Assembly (NCBI RefSeq): GCF_000420505.1
Contig: NZ_ATVB01000011.1
Coordinates: 1 to 58,783 of the forward strand
Direction of reading: 5' to 3'
DNA length: 58,783 nt
Source of the DNA: Alloscardovia omnicolens DSM 21503
GTDB taxonomy: Bacteria; Actinomycetota; Actinomycetes; Actinomycetales; Bifidobacteriaceae
A program made the translations under genes and the position numbers. The notes under the pieces were generated by a model that saw nothing but the letters and a program-made list of their open reading frames with translations, had not been told where the DNA came from and ran no database searches. Below, piece by piece: positions 16,609 to 25,145 of this stretch (within the stretch, counting starts at the first letter, position 1; the number at the start of each line of letters is the position of its first letter).

Positions 16609-17745
16609 ATGAATGAGGAACAAACACGCAGTCGCATTCTGCAAGCACAAACAATTGTGGTGAAGGTGGGCTCAAGTTCACTGACTTCGGCACAGGGCAT
16701 GCTCGATGTCGATAAACTCAACCATTTAGTTACATCGCTAGCCTCCGCTGTTCAGTTGGGGGCGCGCGTTGTGCTTGTGTCGTCTGGTTCGGTGGCAGCT
16801 GGTTTGAAGCCACTCGGTTTTACTAGCCGTCCTGATGATTCAGTTTCTCGCCAAGCAGCTGCAGCCGTGGGGCAAGGATTGCTCATGGCGGAGTATGAGA
16901 AAGCCTTTGCACGCTACGATATCCGTGTTGGACAGGTGCTCATGTCTGCCCAAGATACCATGCGTTCTGCGCGCTACCGCAATGTGCGCAACACGATGGA
17001 GCGTTTGCTTGAATTCGGCGTTGTTCCTATTGTGAATGAAAACGACACGTTGGTTACCAGTGAAGTGCGTTTTGGAGATAACGATCATTTAAGTGCGCTT
17101 GTAGCCAATATTGTGCGTGCTCAAGCTTTGATTCTGCTCTCCGACGTTGACGGACTCTACACTGCTCCTCCAAGTCAGCCGGGGGCGCGGCGCTTGACTT
17201 TTGTGCATAATGCTCTTGAAGAGATTGACGATTCGACGATTGCGGGGACGGGCTCGGCTGTGGGTACGGGCGGGATGGTGACCAAGGTGGATGCAGTGCG
17301 CATTGCCACCGCCTCCGGTATTCCATGCTTGCTTACGTCTGCAGCTAATGCAGCTCCTGCATTAATGGGCGATGCTGCGGGAACGGCGTTTGCGCCTATT
17401 CGCGCTCGCGAATCAGCTCGACGTCTATGGATTGGTTATGCTTCTCATCCTCAGGGAACTGTTGTGGTGGATGATGGCGCTGCTCGTGCCGTACAAACAG
17501 GGAAAACCTCGCTACTAGCTGTAGGAACCTTAGGTGCGGATGGTGATTTTTCTGCTGGCGCTCCGGTGTGGGTAGAAGATACGCATGGCAATAAAATTGC
17601 TCGCGGATTATGTGCTTTTGATTCGGATGATATTTCCTCGCTTGCTCGAAAAAATACTGAGCAGATTGAGAGATTCTTGGGAGCAGAATATGCTCGTCCC
17701 ATTATTCATCGCGATGATTTGGTGTTAGTAAAGCCCACGCGCTAA
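16609..17745 (+). CDS. proB: Glutamate 5-kinase
   Basis: This 378-residue enzyme phosphorylates glutamate in the first step of proline synthesis. The amino-acid-kinase domain (about residues 1-265) shows VVKVGSSSLT, LVSSGSVAAG, the VPIVNENDTL block, GDNDHLSALVA and the GTGGMVTKVDA motif. A C-terminal PUA domain (about residues 280-370) is present, as in the long form of the enzyme. It lies 14 nt after obgE and is probably co-transcribed. The proA partner is not in the window. Its stop codon is the first half of the -10 box for the next gene. Confidence 0.96.
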   Translation: MNEEQTRSRILQAQTIVVKVGSSSLTSAQGMLDVDKLNHLVTSLASAVQLGARVVLVSSGSVAAGLKPLGFTSRPDDSVSRQAAAAVGQGLLMAEYEKAFARYDIRVGQVLMSAQDTMRSARYRNVRNTMERLLEFGVVPIVNENDTLVTSEVRFGDNDHLSALVANIVRAQALILLSDVDGLYTAPPSQPGARRLTFVHNALEEIDDSTIAGTGSAVGTGGMVTKVDAVRIATASGIPCLLTSAANAAPALMGDAAGTAFAPIRARESARRLWIGYASHPQGTVVVDDGAARAVQTGKTSLLAVGTLGADGDFSAGAPVWVEDTHGNKIARGLCAFDSDDISSLARKNTEQIERFLGAEYARPIIHRDDLVLVKPTR

Positions 17746-17748
17746 TGT
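17743..17748 (+). promoter_or_regulatory. -10 box (TAATGT) overlapping the proB stop codon
   Basis: TAATGT is followed by 6 nt and then the ATG at 17755. The spacing is that of a leaderless transcript, and there is no convincing Shine-Dalgarno sequence. The TAA is also the proB stop. Confidence 0.5.
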
Positions 17749-17754
17749 GAAGGC

Positions 17755-18951
17755 ATGGCACAGTTAAGCACACGCATTCATAATGTTGCACCATCAGCTA
17801 CTTTAGAAGTCGATCTTAAAGCAAAAGCTCTTAAAGCAAGCGGTATCGATATTATTGGTTTCGGCGCTGGAGAACCTGATTTCCCAACGCCTGACTATAT
17901 TGTGCGCACAGCAGTAGAAGCAGCGCAGGACTCAAAAAATCATCGTTATACTGCAACAGCAGGTTTACCAGAACTTCGCGAAGCAATTGCTCACAAAACC
18001 GCACGCGATAGCGGCTATGAGGTAGATCCTCAGCAGATAGTGGTAACTAACGGCGGCAAGCATGCGGTGTACGCGAGCTTCCAACTTATTCTTAACGAGG
18101 GGGACGAAGTAATCGTTCCTACTCCTTGCTGGGTATCTTACCCAGAAACAATCAAACTTGCTGGTGGCGTGCCTGTCGAGGTTTTTGCAGATGCTGAGCA
18201 TACTTTCGAACCAAGTATCGAGCAAATCGAAGCAGCTACTACCGAACGTACTAAAGCTATCATCATTAATTCTCCAAACAACCCAACAGGCGCTGTATGG
18301 TCTGCAGATACTTTGCGCGCAATCGCGAAGTGGGCTATCGAGCATGATGTATGGGTTATTTCCGACGAAATTTATGAGCACATGACTTATGATGACGCCG
18401 AAACCGCGCGTATTGGTTCTCTTGTACCTGAGGTGCGCGATCGGTTGATTGTTCTGAACGGTGTTGCGAAAACTTATGCTATGACTGGTTGGCGCGTCGG
18501 CTGGCTTCTCGCTCCTGCTGAAGTGGCGAAAGCAGCAACGAAGTTACAGGGACATATGACGTCGAACGTGTCTAATGTTCCTCAGCGCGCTGCAGTGTCT
18601 GCTATTGCTGGCGATTTAAGTGCTGTAGCTGCTATGCGTGAGGCTTTCGATCGCCGTCGTCACGCAATCGTGAGCGCTCTTAATGAGTTGCCAGGTGTGA
18701 GTTGCGAGATGCCAAAGGGGGCTTTCTATGCTTTCGCTGATTTTACAGGTTTGCTCGGTAAACCGCTCGGTAAGAACGGAACGGTTTGTGAAAATACAGT
18801 AGAGCTTGCAGCTCTGATTTTAGATGAAGTACATGTAGCTGCTGTTCCTGGTGAAGGATTTAGCGCACCTGGATATATTCGTTTTTCCTACGCTTTGGCA
18901 GATGATGACTTAGTTGAGGGTATGCGTCGTTTGAAAGAATGGCTCGCATAA
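17755..18951 (+). CDS. aspC: Class I PLP-dependent aminotransferase (aspartate/aromatic type)
   Basis: This 398-residue fold-type I aminotransferase most resembles the Ib-subgroup aspartate aminotransferases that link aspartate and oxaloacetate. Motifs are [14 protein letters not shown] near the start, [10 protein letters not shown] for PLP phosphate binding, [21 protein letters not shown], and the Schiff-base lysine in [16 protein letters not shown] (about residue 240). The C-terminal arginine that binds the substrate carboxylate is in GYIRFSYA. The length is usual. Substrate range (Asp, Glu or aromatic) cannot be fixed from sequence. A terminator follows. Confidence 0.9.
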   Translation: MAQLSTRIHNVAPSATLEVDLKAKALKASGIDIIGFGAGEPDFPTPDYIVRTAVEAAQDSKNHRYTATAGLPELREAIAHKTARDSGYEVDPQQIVVTNGGKHAVYASFQLILNEGDEVIVPTPCWVSYPETIKLAGGVPVEVFADAEHTFEPSIEQIEAATTERTKAIIINSPNNPTGAVWSADTLRAIAKWAIEHDVWVISDEIYEHMTYDDAETARIGSLVPEVRDRLIVLNGVAKTYAMTGWRVGWLLAPAEVAKAATKLQGHMTSNVSNVPQRAAVSAIAGDLSAVAAMREAFDRRRHAIVSALNELPGVSCEMPKGAFYAFADFTGLLGKPLGKNGTVCENTVELAALILDEVHVAAVPGEGFSAPGYIRFSYALADDDLVEGMRRLKEWLA

Positions 18952-18970
18952 GCCTTACTACAGTGCGGTT

Positions 18971-19006
18971 AAAGTGCATAAGTCGAGACGGGCTTATGCA
19001 CTTTTT
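18971..19006 (+). terminator. Rho-independent terminator after the aminotransferase gene
   Basis: AAAGTGCATAAG pairs with CTTATGCACTTT across a 10-nt loop, ending in Ts. The rest of the gap up to the tRNA (about 200 nt) shows nothing clear. Confidence 0.92.
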
Positions 19007-19218
19007 CGTAGCTGTTGCGTTATGCGTGCGCCACGCCGAGAATATGGAGAAGATGTGCTGGTGGAGGAATTGAAAAATAAGTGATTAGACGAAATCGACA
19101 TTCCACGGTAAACTGAACATTTGGCGGTAAAAACGCCATACGTCGTTACATAGTCGAGGGTACTTGTCACAATATAAAGGCAATCCCGAGGATTGTGTAC
19201 GATGTTACCAGTACACCT

Positions 19219-19291
19219 AGGGGTCTGGCGCAATTGGTAGCGCAACGGTCTCCAAAACCGTAGGTTGTGGGTTCGAGTCCCGCGGCCCCTG
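19219..19291 (+). tRNA. tRNA-Trp (anticodon CCA)
   Basis: A 73-nt cloverleaf: acceptor AGGGGTC (19219-19225) with GGCCCCT (19284-19290, one G-T pair), D arm with GGCGCAATTGGTAGCGC, anticodon loop CTCCAAA, T arm GTTCGAGTC. The discriminator base is G and CCA is not encoded. Trp tRNA next to secE-nusG is a common actinobacterial arrangement. Confidence 0.97.
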
Positions 19292-19336
19292 CTAGGGCAG
19301 TAAAACTGCACAGAAACATTGAGTGAGGATTGCAAA

Positions 19337-19570
19337 ATGGCAAAGTCTGAGAACACTAAGGCTGCAAAAGTTCGCAAGCCAAATATCTTCCTGCGCGTTG
19401 GTATGTTCATCAGGCAGATGTTTGAAGAACTCTCTAAGGTTGTAGCACCATCAGGTAAGGAATTACTGGGATGGTCTGTAGCAGTGTTCATTTTCGTTGT
19501 ATTGCTCATGATCTTTATTACAAGTTTGGACTTTGGCTTAGGTAAGCTCATGGTCACCTTGTTTGGCTAG
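19337..19570 (+). CDS. secE: Preprotein translocase subunit SecE
   Basis: This 77-residue protein is the small membrane clamp of SecYEG. It has a short charged N-terminus and a FEELSKVVAPSGKELLGW amphipathic stretch typical of SecE. One transmembrane helix follows at about residues 48-72. GAGG about 10 nt upstream supports the ATG at 19337 (MAKSEN); an upstream in-frame TTG at 19319 has no such site. It is followed by nusG after 51 nt, as in most bacteria. Confidence 0.96.
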   Translation: MAKSENTKAAKVRKPNIFLRVGMFIRQMFEELSKVVAPSGKELLGWSVAVFIFVVLLMIFITSLDFGLGKLMVTLFG

Positions 19571-19621
19571 TAAAAGCTTGTATTGCATATAAAACTATCG
19601 AGATTAACCCAGTAGGGAATT

Positions 19622-20362
19622 ATGACTGAGAATTTTGAAGAAAATCAAGAAGCTCTTGAGGTTGCAGAAGTTGCAGAGCCAGTAGAAGCTGAAGTAGACG
19701 TGGAAACTGAAGCTCAGGATGTTGAAGCTGAAGATGCTCTCGATCCAGGTGAGAAGGCAGTCCAGGACTTCTCTAAGTCTTTGCGCGGTCTGGAAGGTAA
19801 GTGGTATGTTCTGCATACTTACTCCGGCTACGAAAAACGCGTAAAGATGAACGTAGAATCTCGCGTTCAGTCATATGGTCTGGAAAGCCAAATTTTCCAA
19901 ATCGAAGTTCCTATGGAAGAGGTGGAACAGCATACTGACAAGGGTAAGAAAGTTGTTACCCGCGTACGCATCCCAGGATATGTGCTTATCCGCATGTGGC
20001 CAGATGAGGATGCTCGTCGTATTGTGCGCGAAACAGAGGGCGTAACCGGTTTTGTGGGTAATGGCGGTGAACCAGCTCCACTGTCTCGCAAAGAAGTTGT
20101 GTCTATGATGGCTCCAATGATTCGTTCTGAAGCATTGAAGGGCACTGACAATATTGAAGCTCGTAAGAAGGCTCGCCAGATTGAAGTCAGCTTCTCTGTG
20201 GGTGAATCCGTGACTGTTACTGATGGTCCGTTCGCTACGATGCCTGCAGTTATTTCTGAGGTCAGCCCAGCAACACAAAAGCTGTCTGTGCTTGTATCTA
20301 TCTTTGGTCGCGAAACCCCAGTAGAACTTGGTTTCGATCAAGTGGCTAAGATTGACGCTTAA
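19622..20362 (+). CDS. nusG: Transcription termination/antitermination factor NusG
   Basis: This 246-residue protein binds RNA polymerase and Rho or ribosomal protein S10. The NGN domain begins at about residue 60 ([17 protein letters not shown]), and the KOW domain is at the C-terminus (about residues 190-246; [19 protein letters not shown]). The first ~55 residues are a very acidic Glu/Val/Ala-rich extension, a feature of actinobacterial NusG. AGGGA lies 6 nt ahead of the ATG. Confidence 0.97.
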   Translation: MTENFEENQEALEVAEVAEPVEAEVDVETEAQDVEAEDALDPGEKAVQDFSKSLRGLEGKWYVLHTYSGYEKRVKMNVESRVQSYGLESQIFQIEVPMEEVEQHTDKGKKVVTRVRIPGYVLIRMWPDEDARRIVRETEGVTGFVGNGGEPAPLSRKEVVSMMAPMIRSEALKGTDNIEARKKARQIEVSFSVGESVTVTDGPFATMPAVISEVSPATQKLSVLVSIFGRETPVELGFDQVAKIDA

Positions 20363-20387
20363 GGCTGCTTAAAGCTGTTATTCTGTC

Positions 20388-20422
20388 TTCGCGTTCACCC
20401 GAGAGAGTGGACGCGAACTTTG
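20388..20422 (+). terminator. Hairpin terminator after nusG
   Basis: TTCGCGTTCAC pairs with GTGGACGCGAA (one G-T pair), followed by a weak T-rich stretch CTTTGTTT. It may be partial, allowing read-through to rplK. Confidence 0.65.
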
Positions 20423-20439
20423 TTTGCGCGTGGTCTGGG

Positions 20440-20480
20440 ACGTGAAAAGTGGGTGGCTATGGCTATTCCATGGTTCACGT
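20440..20480. repeat. Palindromic element, possibly a diverged relative of repeat family C
   Basis: ACGTGAA (20440-20446) and TTCACGT (20474-20480) pair perfectly. Read in the same direction as the 7226 copy of family C, the blocks GTGAAA, CTATGG and TTCCATG-TTCACG are recognisable. The similarity is partial. Confidence 0.4.
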
Positions 20481-20570
20481 GCTCAAAACTTAAACCGGAC
20501 GCTGTCAGCCATGCCATGTGCGCGCCCGTCATGTCGCACAGCCATGAGCACAACTATCCTTCCTCCAAAC

Positions 20571-20600
20571 TTGCTATTTGTCACAACAATCAGGCATAAT
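20571..20600 (+). promoter_or_regulatory. Probable promoter of rplK-rplA
   Basis: TTGCTA (20571-20576), an 18-nt spacer and CATAAT (20595-20600). This gives a leader of about 120 nt before rplK. Confidence 0.5.
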
Positions 20601-20609
20601 AGAAAGGCT

Positions 20610-20645
20610 TGCCATTTTCAGCACGCTTTGGCACGCTGAAAGGCA
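20610..20645 (+). promoter_or_regulatory. Hairpin in the rplK leader (candidate L1 autoregulation region)
   Basis: TGCC + TTTCAGC pairs with GCTGAAA + GGCA with a 2-nt bulge. Further down the leader GAGACAAACTCCG lies 30 nt before rplK. In other bacteria L1 represses this operon by binding its leader; a match to that binding motif is suggested, not shown. Confidence 0.35.
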
Positions 20646-20724
20646 GAGAAGATGAAAACCGCGGGAGGGGCGCGTCTTACGAGACAAACTCCGTTGAACC
20701 GCTAACAGAAAGAAGAACCATAAA

Positions 20725-21156
20725 ATGGCTCCTAAGAAGAAAGTCTCAGCGCTCATCAAGCTGCAGATTGCTGCAGGTAAGGCAAACCCTGCTCCACCAC
20801 TGGGTCCAGCATTGGGTTCCCATGGTGTGAACATCATGGACTTCACCAAGGCATACAACGATGCTACTAAGGATAAGATTGGTCAGATCATCCCAGTAGA
20901 AATCACTGTATATGAAGATCGTTCCTTCACCTTCGTTCTGAAGACACCTCCAGCAGCAGAACTTCTTCGCAAGGCAGCTGGCGTGGATAAGGGTGCTGGA
21001 AATCCTCTCACCACCAAGGTTGGCTCTGTAACCAAGGCACAGGTACGCGAAATCGCTGAAACCAAGATGGCTGATTTGTCTGCTCGCGATATCGAAGCAG
21101 GTATGAAGATCATCGAGGGTACCGCACGCTCTATGGGCATTACCGTAACCGACTAA
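20725..21156 (+). CDS. rplK: 50S ribosomal protein L11
   Basis: This 143-residue protein forms the GTPase-associated centre of the large subunit with 23S rRNA. It opens [20 protein letters not shown], then the invariant [19 protein letters not shown] block of the N-terminal domain. The RNA-binding C-terminal domain ends in the typical [11 protein letters not shown]. Full length. GAAAGAAGAA precedes the ATG. rplA follows after 62 nt. Confidence 0.98.
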   Translation: MAPKKKVSALIKLQIAAGKANPAPPLGPALGSHGVNIMDFTKAYNDATKDKIGQIIPVEITVYEDRSFTFVLKTPPAAELLRKAAGVDKGAGNPLTTKVGSVTKAQVREIAETKMADLSARDIEAGMKIIEGTARSMGITVTD

Positions 21157-21218
21157 TTATTATCCACGAAGCAGAAGGGCAAACGCTTGCCCACACTGCG
21201 ACTGCTAAGGAGAAGCAG

Positions 21219-21914
21219 ATGACAAAGCGTTCTAAGAAGTATCGCGAAGCTGCCGAAAAGGTAGATCGTTCAAACCTCTACACCGCATCTGAAGCTATTG
21301 CATTGCTCAAAAGCATGCCAGCTCGCGGTTTCGATGAAACTGTTGAGGCTGTATACAACCTCAACGTAGATCCACGTAAGGCTGACCAGCTCGTTCGCGG
21401 TACCGTGAACTTGCCTAACGGCACTGGTAAGACCGCTCGCGTAATCGTTTTCGCACGTGGCCCATTGGCTACTGCAGCTCTCGAAGCTGGTGCAGACGAA
21501 GTTGGCGATGCAGAGCTCATCGAGAAGGTATCTAAGGGTTACACTGACTTCGATGCAGTAGTAGCAACTCCAGATATGATGGGTCAGGTTGGTCGTTTGG
21601 GTCGTGTGCTCGGTCCTCGTGGTTTGATGCCAAACCCTAAGACCGGTACTGTAACCATGGATGTAGCTAAGGCTGTATCTGACATCAAGGGCGGTAAGAT
21701 TGAGTTCCGCGTTGATCGTCACGGCAACTTGAGCTTTATCGTGGGTAAGCTCAGCTTCACTGAAGAAGCTCTCGAAGAGAACTTCCGTGCAGTAGCTGAT
21801 GAAATCCGTCGTTTGAAGCCAACTACCGTTAAGGGTCGTTACATCACTAAGGTAACCATGACTTCTACTATGGGTCCTGGTGTTCCACTGGATGTAGCTC
21901 CATTGGCTGCATAA
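21219..21914 (+). CDS. rplA: 50S ribosomal protein L1
   Basis: This 231-residue protein makes the L1 stalk that moves deacylated tRNA from the ribosome. Visible family blocks are [29 protein letters not shown] and the [18 protein letters not shown] signature, then [25 protein letters not shown] lies 6 nt ahead of the ATG. It is the last gene of the rplK-rplA unit; a terminator follows. L1 usually represses its own operon. Confidence 0.98.
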   Translation: MTKRSKKYREAAEKVDRSNLYTASEAIALLKSMPARGFDETVEAVYNLNVDPRKADQLVRGTVNLPNGTGKTARVIVFARGPLATAALEAGADEVGDAELIEKVSKGYTDFDAVVATPDMMGQVGRLGRVLGPRGLMPNPKTGTVTMDVAKAVSDIKGGKIEFRVDRHGNLSFIVGKLSFTEEALEENFRAVADEIRRLKPTTVKGRYITKVTMTSTMGPGVPLDVAPLAA

Positions 21915-21951
21915 GTAGTTGCATAGTTCGCGATAATACGAACAGAACTTT

Positions 21952-22005
21952 AATCCCGCATCACGCATAGGTATGGAAATGCCAGCGTATGCGGGATTTT
22001 GTTTT
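21952..22005 (+). terminator. Rho-independent terminator after rplA
   Basis: AATCCCGCAT pairs with ATGCGGGATT over a structured 27-nt loop, followed by TTTTGTTTT. Confidence 0.85.
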
Positions 22006-22150
22006 GCTGTTTTGTGGGGGCGGTTCGAACGTCGGTTTTTGTTGTTCATCGGACTTGGCGGGGTCTCATGCTTGCACGTGCGTGACTAGTAGCTGTTCGG
22101 CACAATCAGGCTTCACGCTGCATTAAATTCGAGGGTTATTGCTCTCACTC

Positions 22151-22240
22151 ATTCTGCTTAACCGATTAATACACCTGTTGTGTCAGTTTTGATGCACAAA
22201 ATGGCTTCAAAACTGACATATCGGTTGCGCGTATCGACTT
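22151..22240 (-). repeat. Dispersed structured repeat family B, copy 1 (minus orientation)
   Basis: This is the reverse complement of the element at 58692-58782. The inner hairpin is TGTCAGTTTTGA/TCAAAACTGACA (22181-22192/22207-22218) and the outer stem AACCGAT/ATCGGTT (22160-22166/22220-22226). Compared with the other copies the stem differs by paired substitutions. It lies in the 668-nt gap 22007-22674, which also holds a GGACTTRGCGGGGT motif in both orientations (22050-22066 and 22297-22313) and repeat A. Confidence 0.85.
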
Positions 22241-22330
22241 TGCTCATAAAATAAACACATTCACGCCGAAGAGATGTCTTGACAACATCCTCCCTTAAAC
22301 CCCGCTAAGTCCGAAGATCCGCATTTCTGT

Positions 22331-22441
22331 TGTATCTTTCATTGCTGTGCTTAGTAGTGAATGGTAAAGCTTTTACCACTTCCGATTTCAGCGGCTAAAT
22401 TACTTTAAGGTGTAGCGCTACTGATAGCGGTGAAAGATACA
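22331..22441. repeat. Dispersed structured repeat family A, copy 2 (111 bp)
   Basis: It has the same 11-bp inverted ends as copy 1 (TGTATCTTTCA/TGAAAGATACA), the same internal hairpin TGGTAAA-GCT-TTTACCA (22362-22378), and a right-hand hairpin lengthened to CGCTA-CTGA-TAGCG. It is 94/111 identical to 7442-7552, with no length change. Confidence 0.85.
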
Positions 22442-22661
22442 GCATGCGAATCAAAATGAACCACCCCATTCATTAGCGCTTGAATAACATGCAGCCTACT
22501 GAGCGAGTTTTCTCTGCGATATGCCAGCCATGTGTGTTAGGTTGCCAAGAACAGCGTAACGTTCACGCACACCCACTCCGCGAGTTACACTCCCGCAACG
22601 GACAATGTGGATAACTCGCTCATCGAGTCACAACACAACCGAATTTCTACGCCACCTACGC

Positions 22662-22667
22662 TAGAGT
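22662..22667 (+). promoter_or_regulatory. -10 box (TAGAGT), leaderless promoter of the aldo/keto reductase
   Basis: TAGAGT is followed by 7 nt and the ATG at 22675. The frame also has a GTG at 22666, but that overlaps the -10 box and would not be transcribed. Confidence 0.6.
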
Positions 22668-22674
22668 GGGGTGC

Positions 22675-23541
22675 ATGGTAGACGTGACAACAACCCCAGC
22701 AGCAGACTCAATGAAGCTCAACGACGGTCGTAATATCCCTCGCATCGGAGCGGGAGTTTTGCGCATCGATAATGGCGATGTGGCACAAGTTGTATGCGAC
22801 GCTTTAGAAGTCGGATATCGCCACATCGACACTGCTGCCGGCTATGGTAATGAAGATGGCGTGGGTGAAGGTCTGGCTTGCGCTGGTTTTGCTCAGGGCG
22901 AGAACCGCAGTAAGTTGTGGCTCACTACAAAATTGCGAGATTCCGAGCAAGGTTACGACACAGCTTTACGCGCGTTTGAGCGTCAGCTACGTCTGCTCAA
23001 AACTGATTACGTTGATATGTATATGATTCATTGGCCAACTCCTTTTGATTGGCGTAGCGATACAACATGGGCTGCTTTGCGTGAACTACGCGAAGCAGGA
23101 GTTGTAAAAACTTTGGGCGTGTGCAATTTTATGCCTACAGATTTAGATCGTTTATATGATCAGGTGGGAGAGTATCCTGCTGTTAATCAGATTGAATTAC
23201 ATCCAACATTCCAACAGCGCGAGGTCGTAGAATATAGTCAGAGTAAGGGGATTGCAGTACAAGCATATTCTCCTATGGGGCGCGGAGCAGATTTAACCGC
23301 TGGTGGTGAACAGCTCGAGCAGATAGCTGCACGTCATAACGCAAGCGTAGCTCAAGTAATTTTGGCTTGGCATCTGGCTAAAAATATTATTATTATCCCT
23401 AAGTCTGCGCATAAGGAGCGTTTAGCAGAGAACTTAGAAAGCCGCAGTATTAAACTGACTGCAGATGATATAGCATTTATTGATTCTCTCAATACTTTGA
23501 CACGTGCAGGGCATGATCCAGCTACTTTCTCCTATAGCTAA
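22675..23541 (+). CDS. Aldo/keto reductase
   Basis: This 288-residue NADPH-dependent oxidoreductase of the AKR superfamily (TIM barrel) reduces aldehydes or ketones. Signature 1 GYRHIDTAAGYGNE gives the catalytic Asp and Tyr, WLTTKL the catalytic Lys, and MYMIHWP the His. NQIELHP and the C-terminal IPKSAHKERLAEN cofactor-binding motif are present. It most resembles the 2,5-diketo-gluconate reductase-like group, but the physiological substrate is unknown. Its stop codon shares one base with the next start (TAATG), so the pair is translationally coupled. Confidence 0.92.
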   Translation: MVDVTTTPAADSMKLNDGRNIPRIGAGVLRIDNGDVAQVVCDALEVGYRHIDTAAGYGNEDGVGEGLACAGFAQGENRSKLWLTTKLRDSEQGYDTALRAFERQLRLLKTDYVDMYMIHWPTPFDWRSDTTWAALRELREAGVVKTLGVCNFMPTDLDRLYDQVGEYPAVNQIELHPTFQQREVVEYSQSKGIAVQAYSPMGRGADLTAGGEQLEQIAARHNASVAQVILAWHLAKNIIIIPKSAHKERLAENLESRSIKLTADDIAFIDSLNTLTRAGHDPATFSYS

Positions 23542-24290
23542 TGCTTAGGCATTACAGGCGTCGCCGCACCAGAGCTCGCCGTCAAGTTATCGCAGTAAAA
23601 AAGCAATGGTACTACCTTATGTGTGTCATTGTTTTTCTTGGCGTACTTATTGGCTCTTTTCTGCCACAAGTTAGCGATACTGTGGCGCGCACAACCGGCA
23701 CATATACAGCAACCGGTCAGGCGGCTGAAGCACTAGCACAGCTCAAAGTTGTCGATAATCCTCGCCCAAGCCGTCACTATAAGCGCGACTATTTCGGTTT
23801 CCGCCAAACAGATGATGACGGTAATGGCTGCGATGTGCGCGAAGATGTGCTTGCCCGCGATTTAGCAGACGTGCGCTATAAAAGTTTAACCTCATGCAGA
23901 GTTGCGTCAGGTGTTCTTAACGACCCGTATACAGGAAAAACTATACATTTTAAGCGCGGCATCGACACAAGCAGAGCAGTGCAAATAGATCATGTTGTTG
24001 CTTTAAGTAATGCCTGGAAATCAGGCGCATATGCGTGGAATACTGCTCGACGCTATGAATTTGGTAACGATACCTATAATCTTCTCGCAGTTGATGGTCC
24101 TGCAAATCAGCAGAAAGAAGATGCTTCAGCAGACGAATGGTTACCATCAAACACGGCTTACGCGTGCTCGTATGTTGCGCGCCAAATAGGTGTGAAAACG
24201 AAGTATCAGCTCAGCGTTACAACATCTGAGAAGAACGCCATGCTCAAAGTTTTGCATGGCTGTAGTAACCAAGTATTACCTGCGCGATAA
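23541..24290 (+). CDS. Membrane-anchored or secreted HNH endonuclease family protein (DUF1524 type)
   Basis: This 249-residue protein starts with a very basic segment (residues 1-21) and one hydrophobic helix (about 24-41), so the rest is expected outside the membrane. The outer part carries the DUF1524-type HNH pattern: IDHVVALSNAW near residue 148, W and N residues, then NLLAVDGPANQQKEDASADEWLP. Relatives are extracellular or envelope nucleases, including the C-terminal module of GmrSD. Two or more cysteines (GCD, TSCR, YACSY, HGCS) could form disulfides. Its ATG overlaps the reductase stop. A small perfect hairpin (24318-24333) follows the gene. DNA is the likely substrate; the role (nutrition, competence or defence) is open. 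Confidence 0.85.
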   Translation: MLRHYRRRRTRARRQVIAVKKQWYYLMCVIVFLGVLIGSFLPQVSDTVARTTGTYTATGQAAEALAQLKVVDNPRPSRHYKRDYFGFRQTDDDGNGCDVREDVLARDLADVRYKSLTSCRVASGVLNDPYTGKTIHFKRGIDTSRAVQIDHVVALSNAWKSGAYAWNTARRYEFGNDTYNLLAVDGPANQQKEDASADEWLPSNTAYACSYVARQIGVKTKYQLSVTTSEKNAMLKVLHGCSNQVLPAR

Positions 24291-24375
24291 ACGAAGATTT
24301 GAGCGATTTTTCTCTCAGCTCAATAAATTGAGCCTATAACGCTATATTAAAAGAAGCACTTACGCATACCGTGTG

Positions 24376-24404
24376 TTGCAATCCCGAACGTTTTACCCTA
24401 TTAA
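24376..24404 (+). promoter_or_regulatory. Candidate promoter of the amino-acid ABC transporter operon
   Basis: TTGCAA (24376-24381), exactly 17 nt, then TATTAA (24399-24404). It lies about 90 nt before the first permease. Confidence 0.45.
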
Positions 24405-24491
24405 AGGCGCGCTTACGTATGTTGCTATTACATGAATGAGAAAAAAGAGAAAATAAAACACAAATAATAAACAGATGAGGGAGGTGAAGAC

Positions 24492-25145
24492 GTGAACTGG
24501 CCATTTATTCTTGAAGAAATTCCCACTTTTGCTCAGGCACTTGTGGTCACACTCAATGTGTCGGTGTGGGGAATAGTGCTCTCCCTTATCATTGGTGTTT
24601 TCGCGGCAGCAATTGAAAGCGCTCGCGTTCCCGTAGTCCGTCAGATTATTCGCGTCTATATTGAACTCAGCCGCAATACCCCGTTACTGGTGCAGCTGTA
24701 TTTTATTTACTTTGGATTACCAAAACTCGGTGTGCGCTGGTCGCCAACGCAGTCAGCAATTGTGGGTCTCGCTTTCTTGGGTGGATCATATATGGCAGAA
24801 GCTCTGCGTGGCGGTTTGGATGCGGTTGCTCCTATACAGCGTGAGTCAGCGCGAATGCTGGGCATGAATAGTGTGCAGATTTTCTCGCGCGTTATTTTGC
24901 CTCAGGCGCTCAGCACTGCAATGCCAGGCGTTATAGCAAACGTCATCTTCCTGATTAAAGAATCATCTGTTGTTTCTGCTATCGCGCTCGCGGATATTAT
25001 GTATGAGGCAAAAGACATTATGGGCAATGATTACAACACCTATGAAGCCCTTGTTCTGCTTACAGTTTCATACCTGATTGTGCTGCTGCCTATTTCCCTC
25101 ATTGGCACATGGTTGGAGAGGAGGTTCGACTATGCAAGGAATTGA
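24492..25145 (+). CDS. Polar amino-acid ABC transporter permease, first subunit
   Basis: This 217-residue inner-membrane protein belongs to the His/Glu/Gln/Arg/opine permease group (HisMQ type). It has about five membrane segments, and the EAA loop that docks the ATPase is seen at ESARMLGMNSVQIFSRVILPQA. The start is GTG with GGGAGGTG upstream. Its end overlaps the second permease by 14 nt. The order permease, permease, ATPase, binding protein matches glutamate or polar amino-acid uptake operons. Confidence 0.92.
   Translation: MNWPFILEEIPTFAQALVVTLNVSVWGIVLSLIIGVFAAAIESARVPVVRQIIRVYIELSRNTPLLVQLYFIYFGLPKLGVRWSPTQSAIVGLAFLGGSYMAEALRGGLDAVAPIQRESARMLGMNSVQIFSRVILPQALSTAMPGVIANVIFLIKESSVVSAIALADIMYEAKDIMGNDYNTYEALVLLTVSYLIVLLPISLIGTWLERRFDYARN

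Noticed and set aside
19319-19336. Upstream TTG start for secE
   Set aside because: The ATG at 19337 has a proper ribosome site and gives the usual SecE N-terminus.
21270-22049. 259-codon minus-strand frame opposite rplA
   Set aside because: It is a shadow of a highly expressed ribosomal protein gene with biased codons; the composition is not protein-like.
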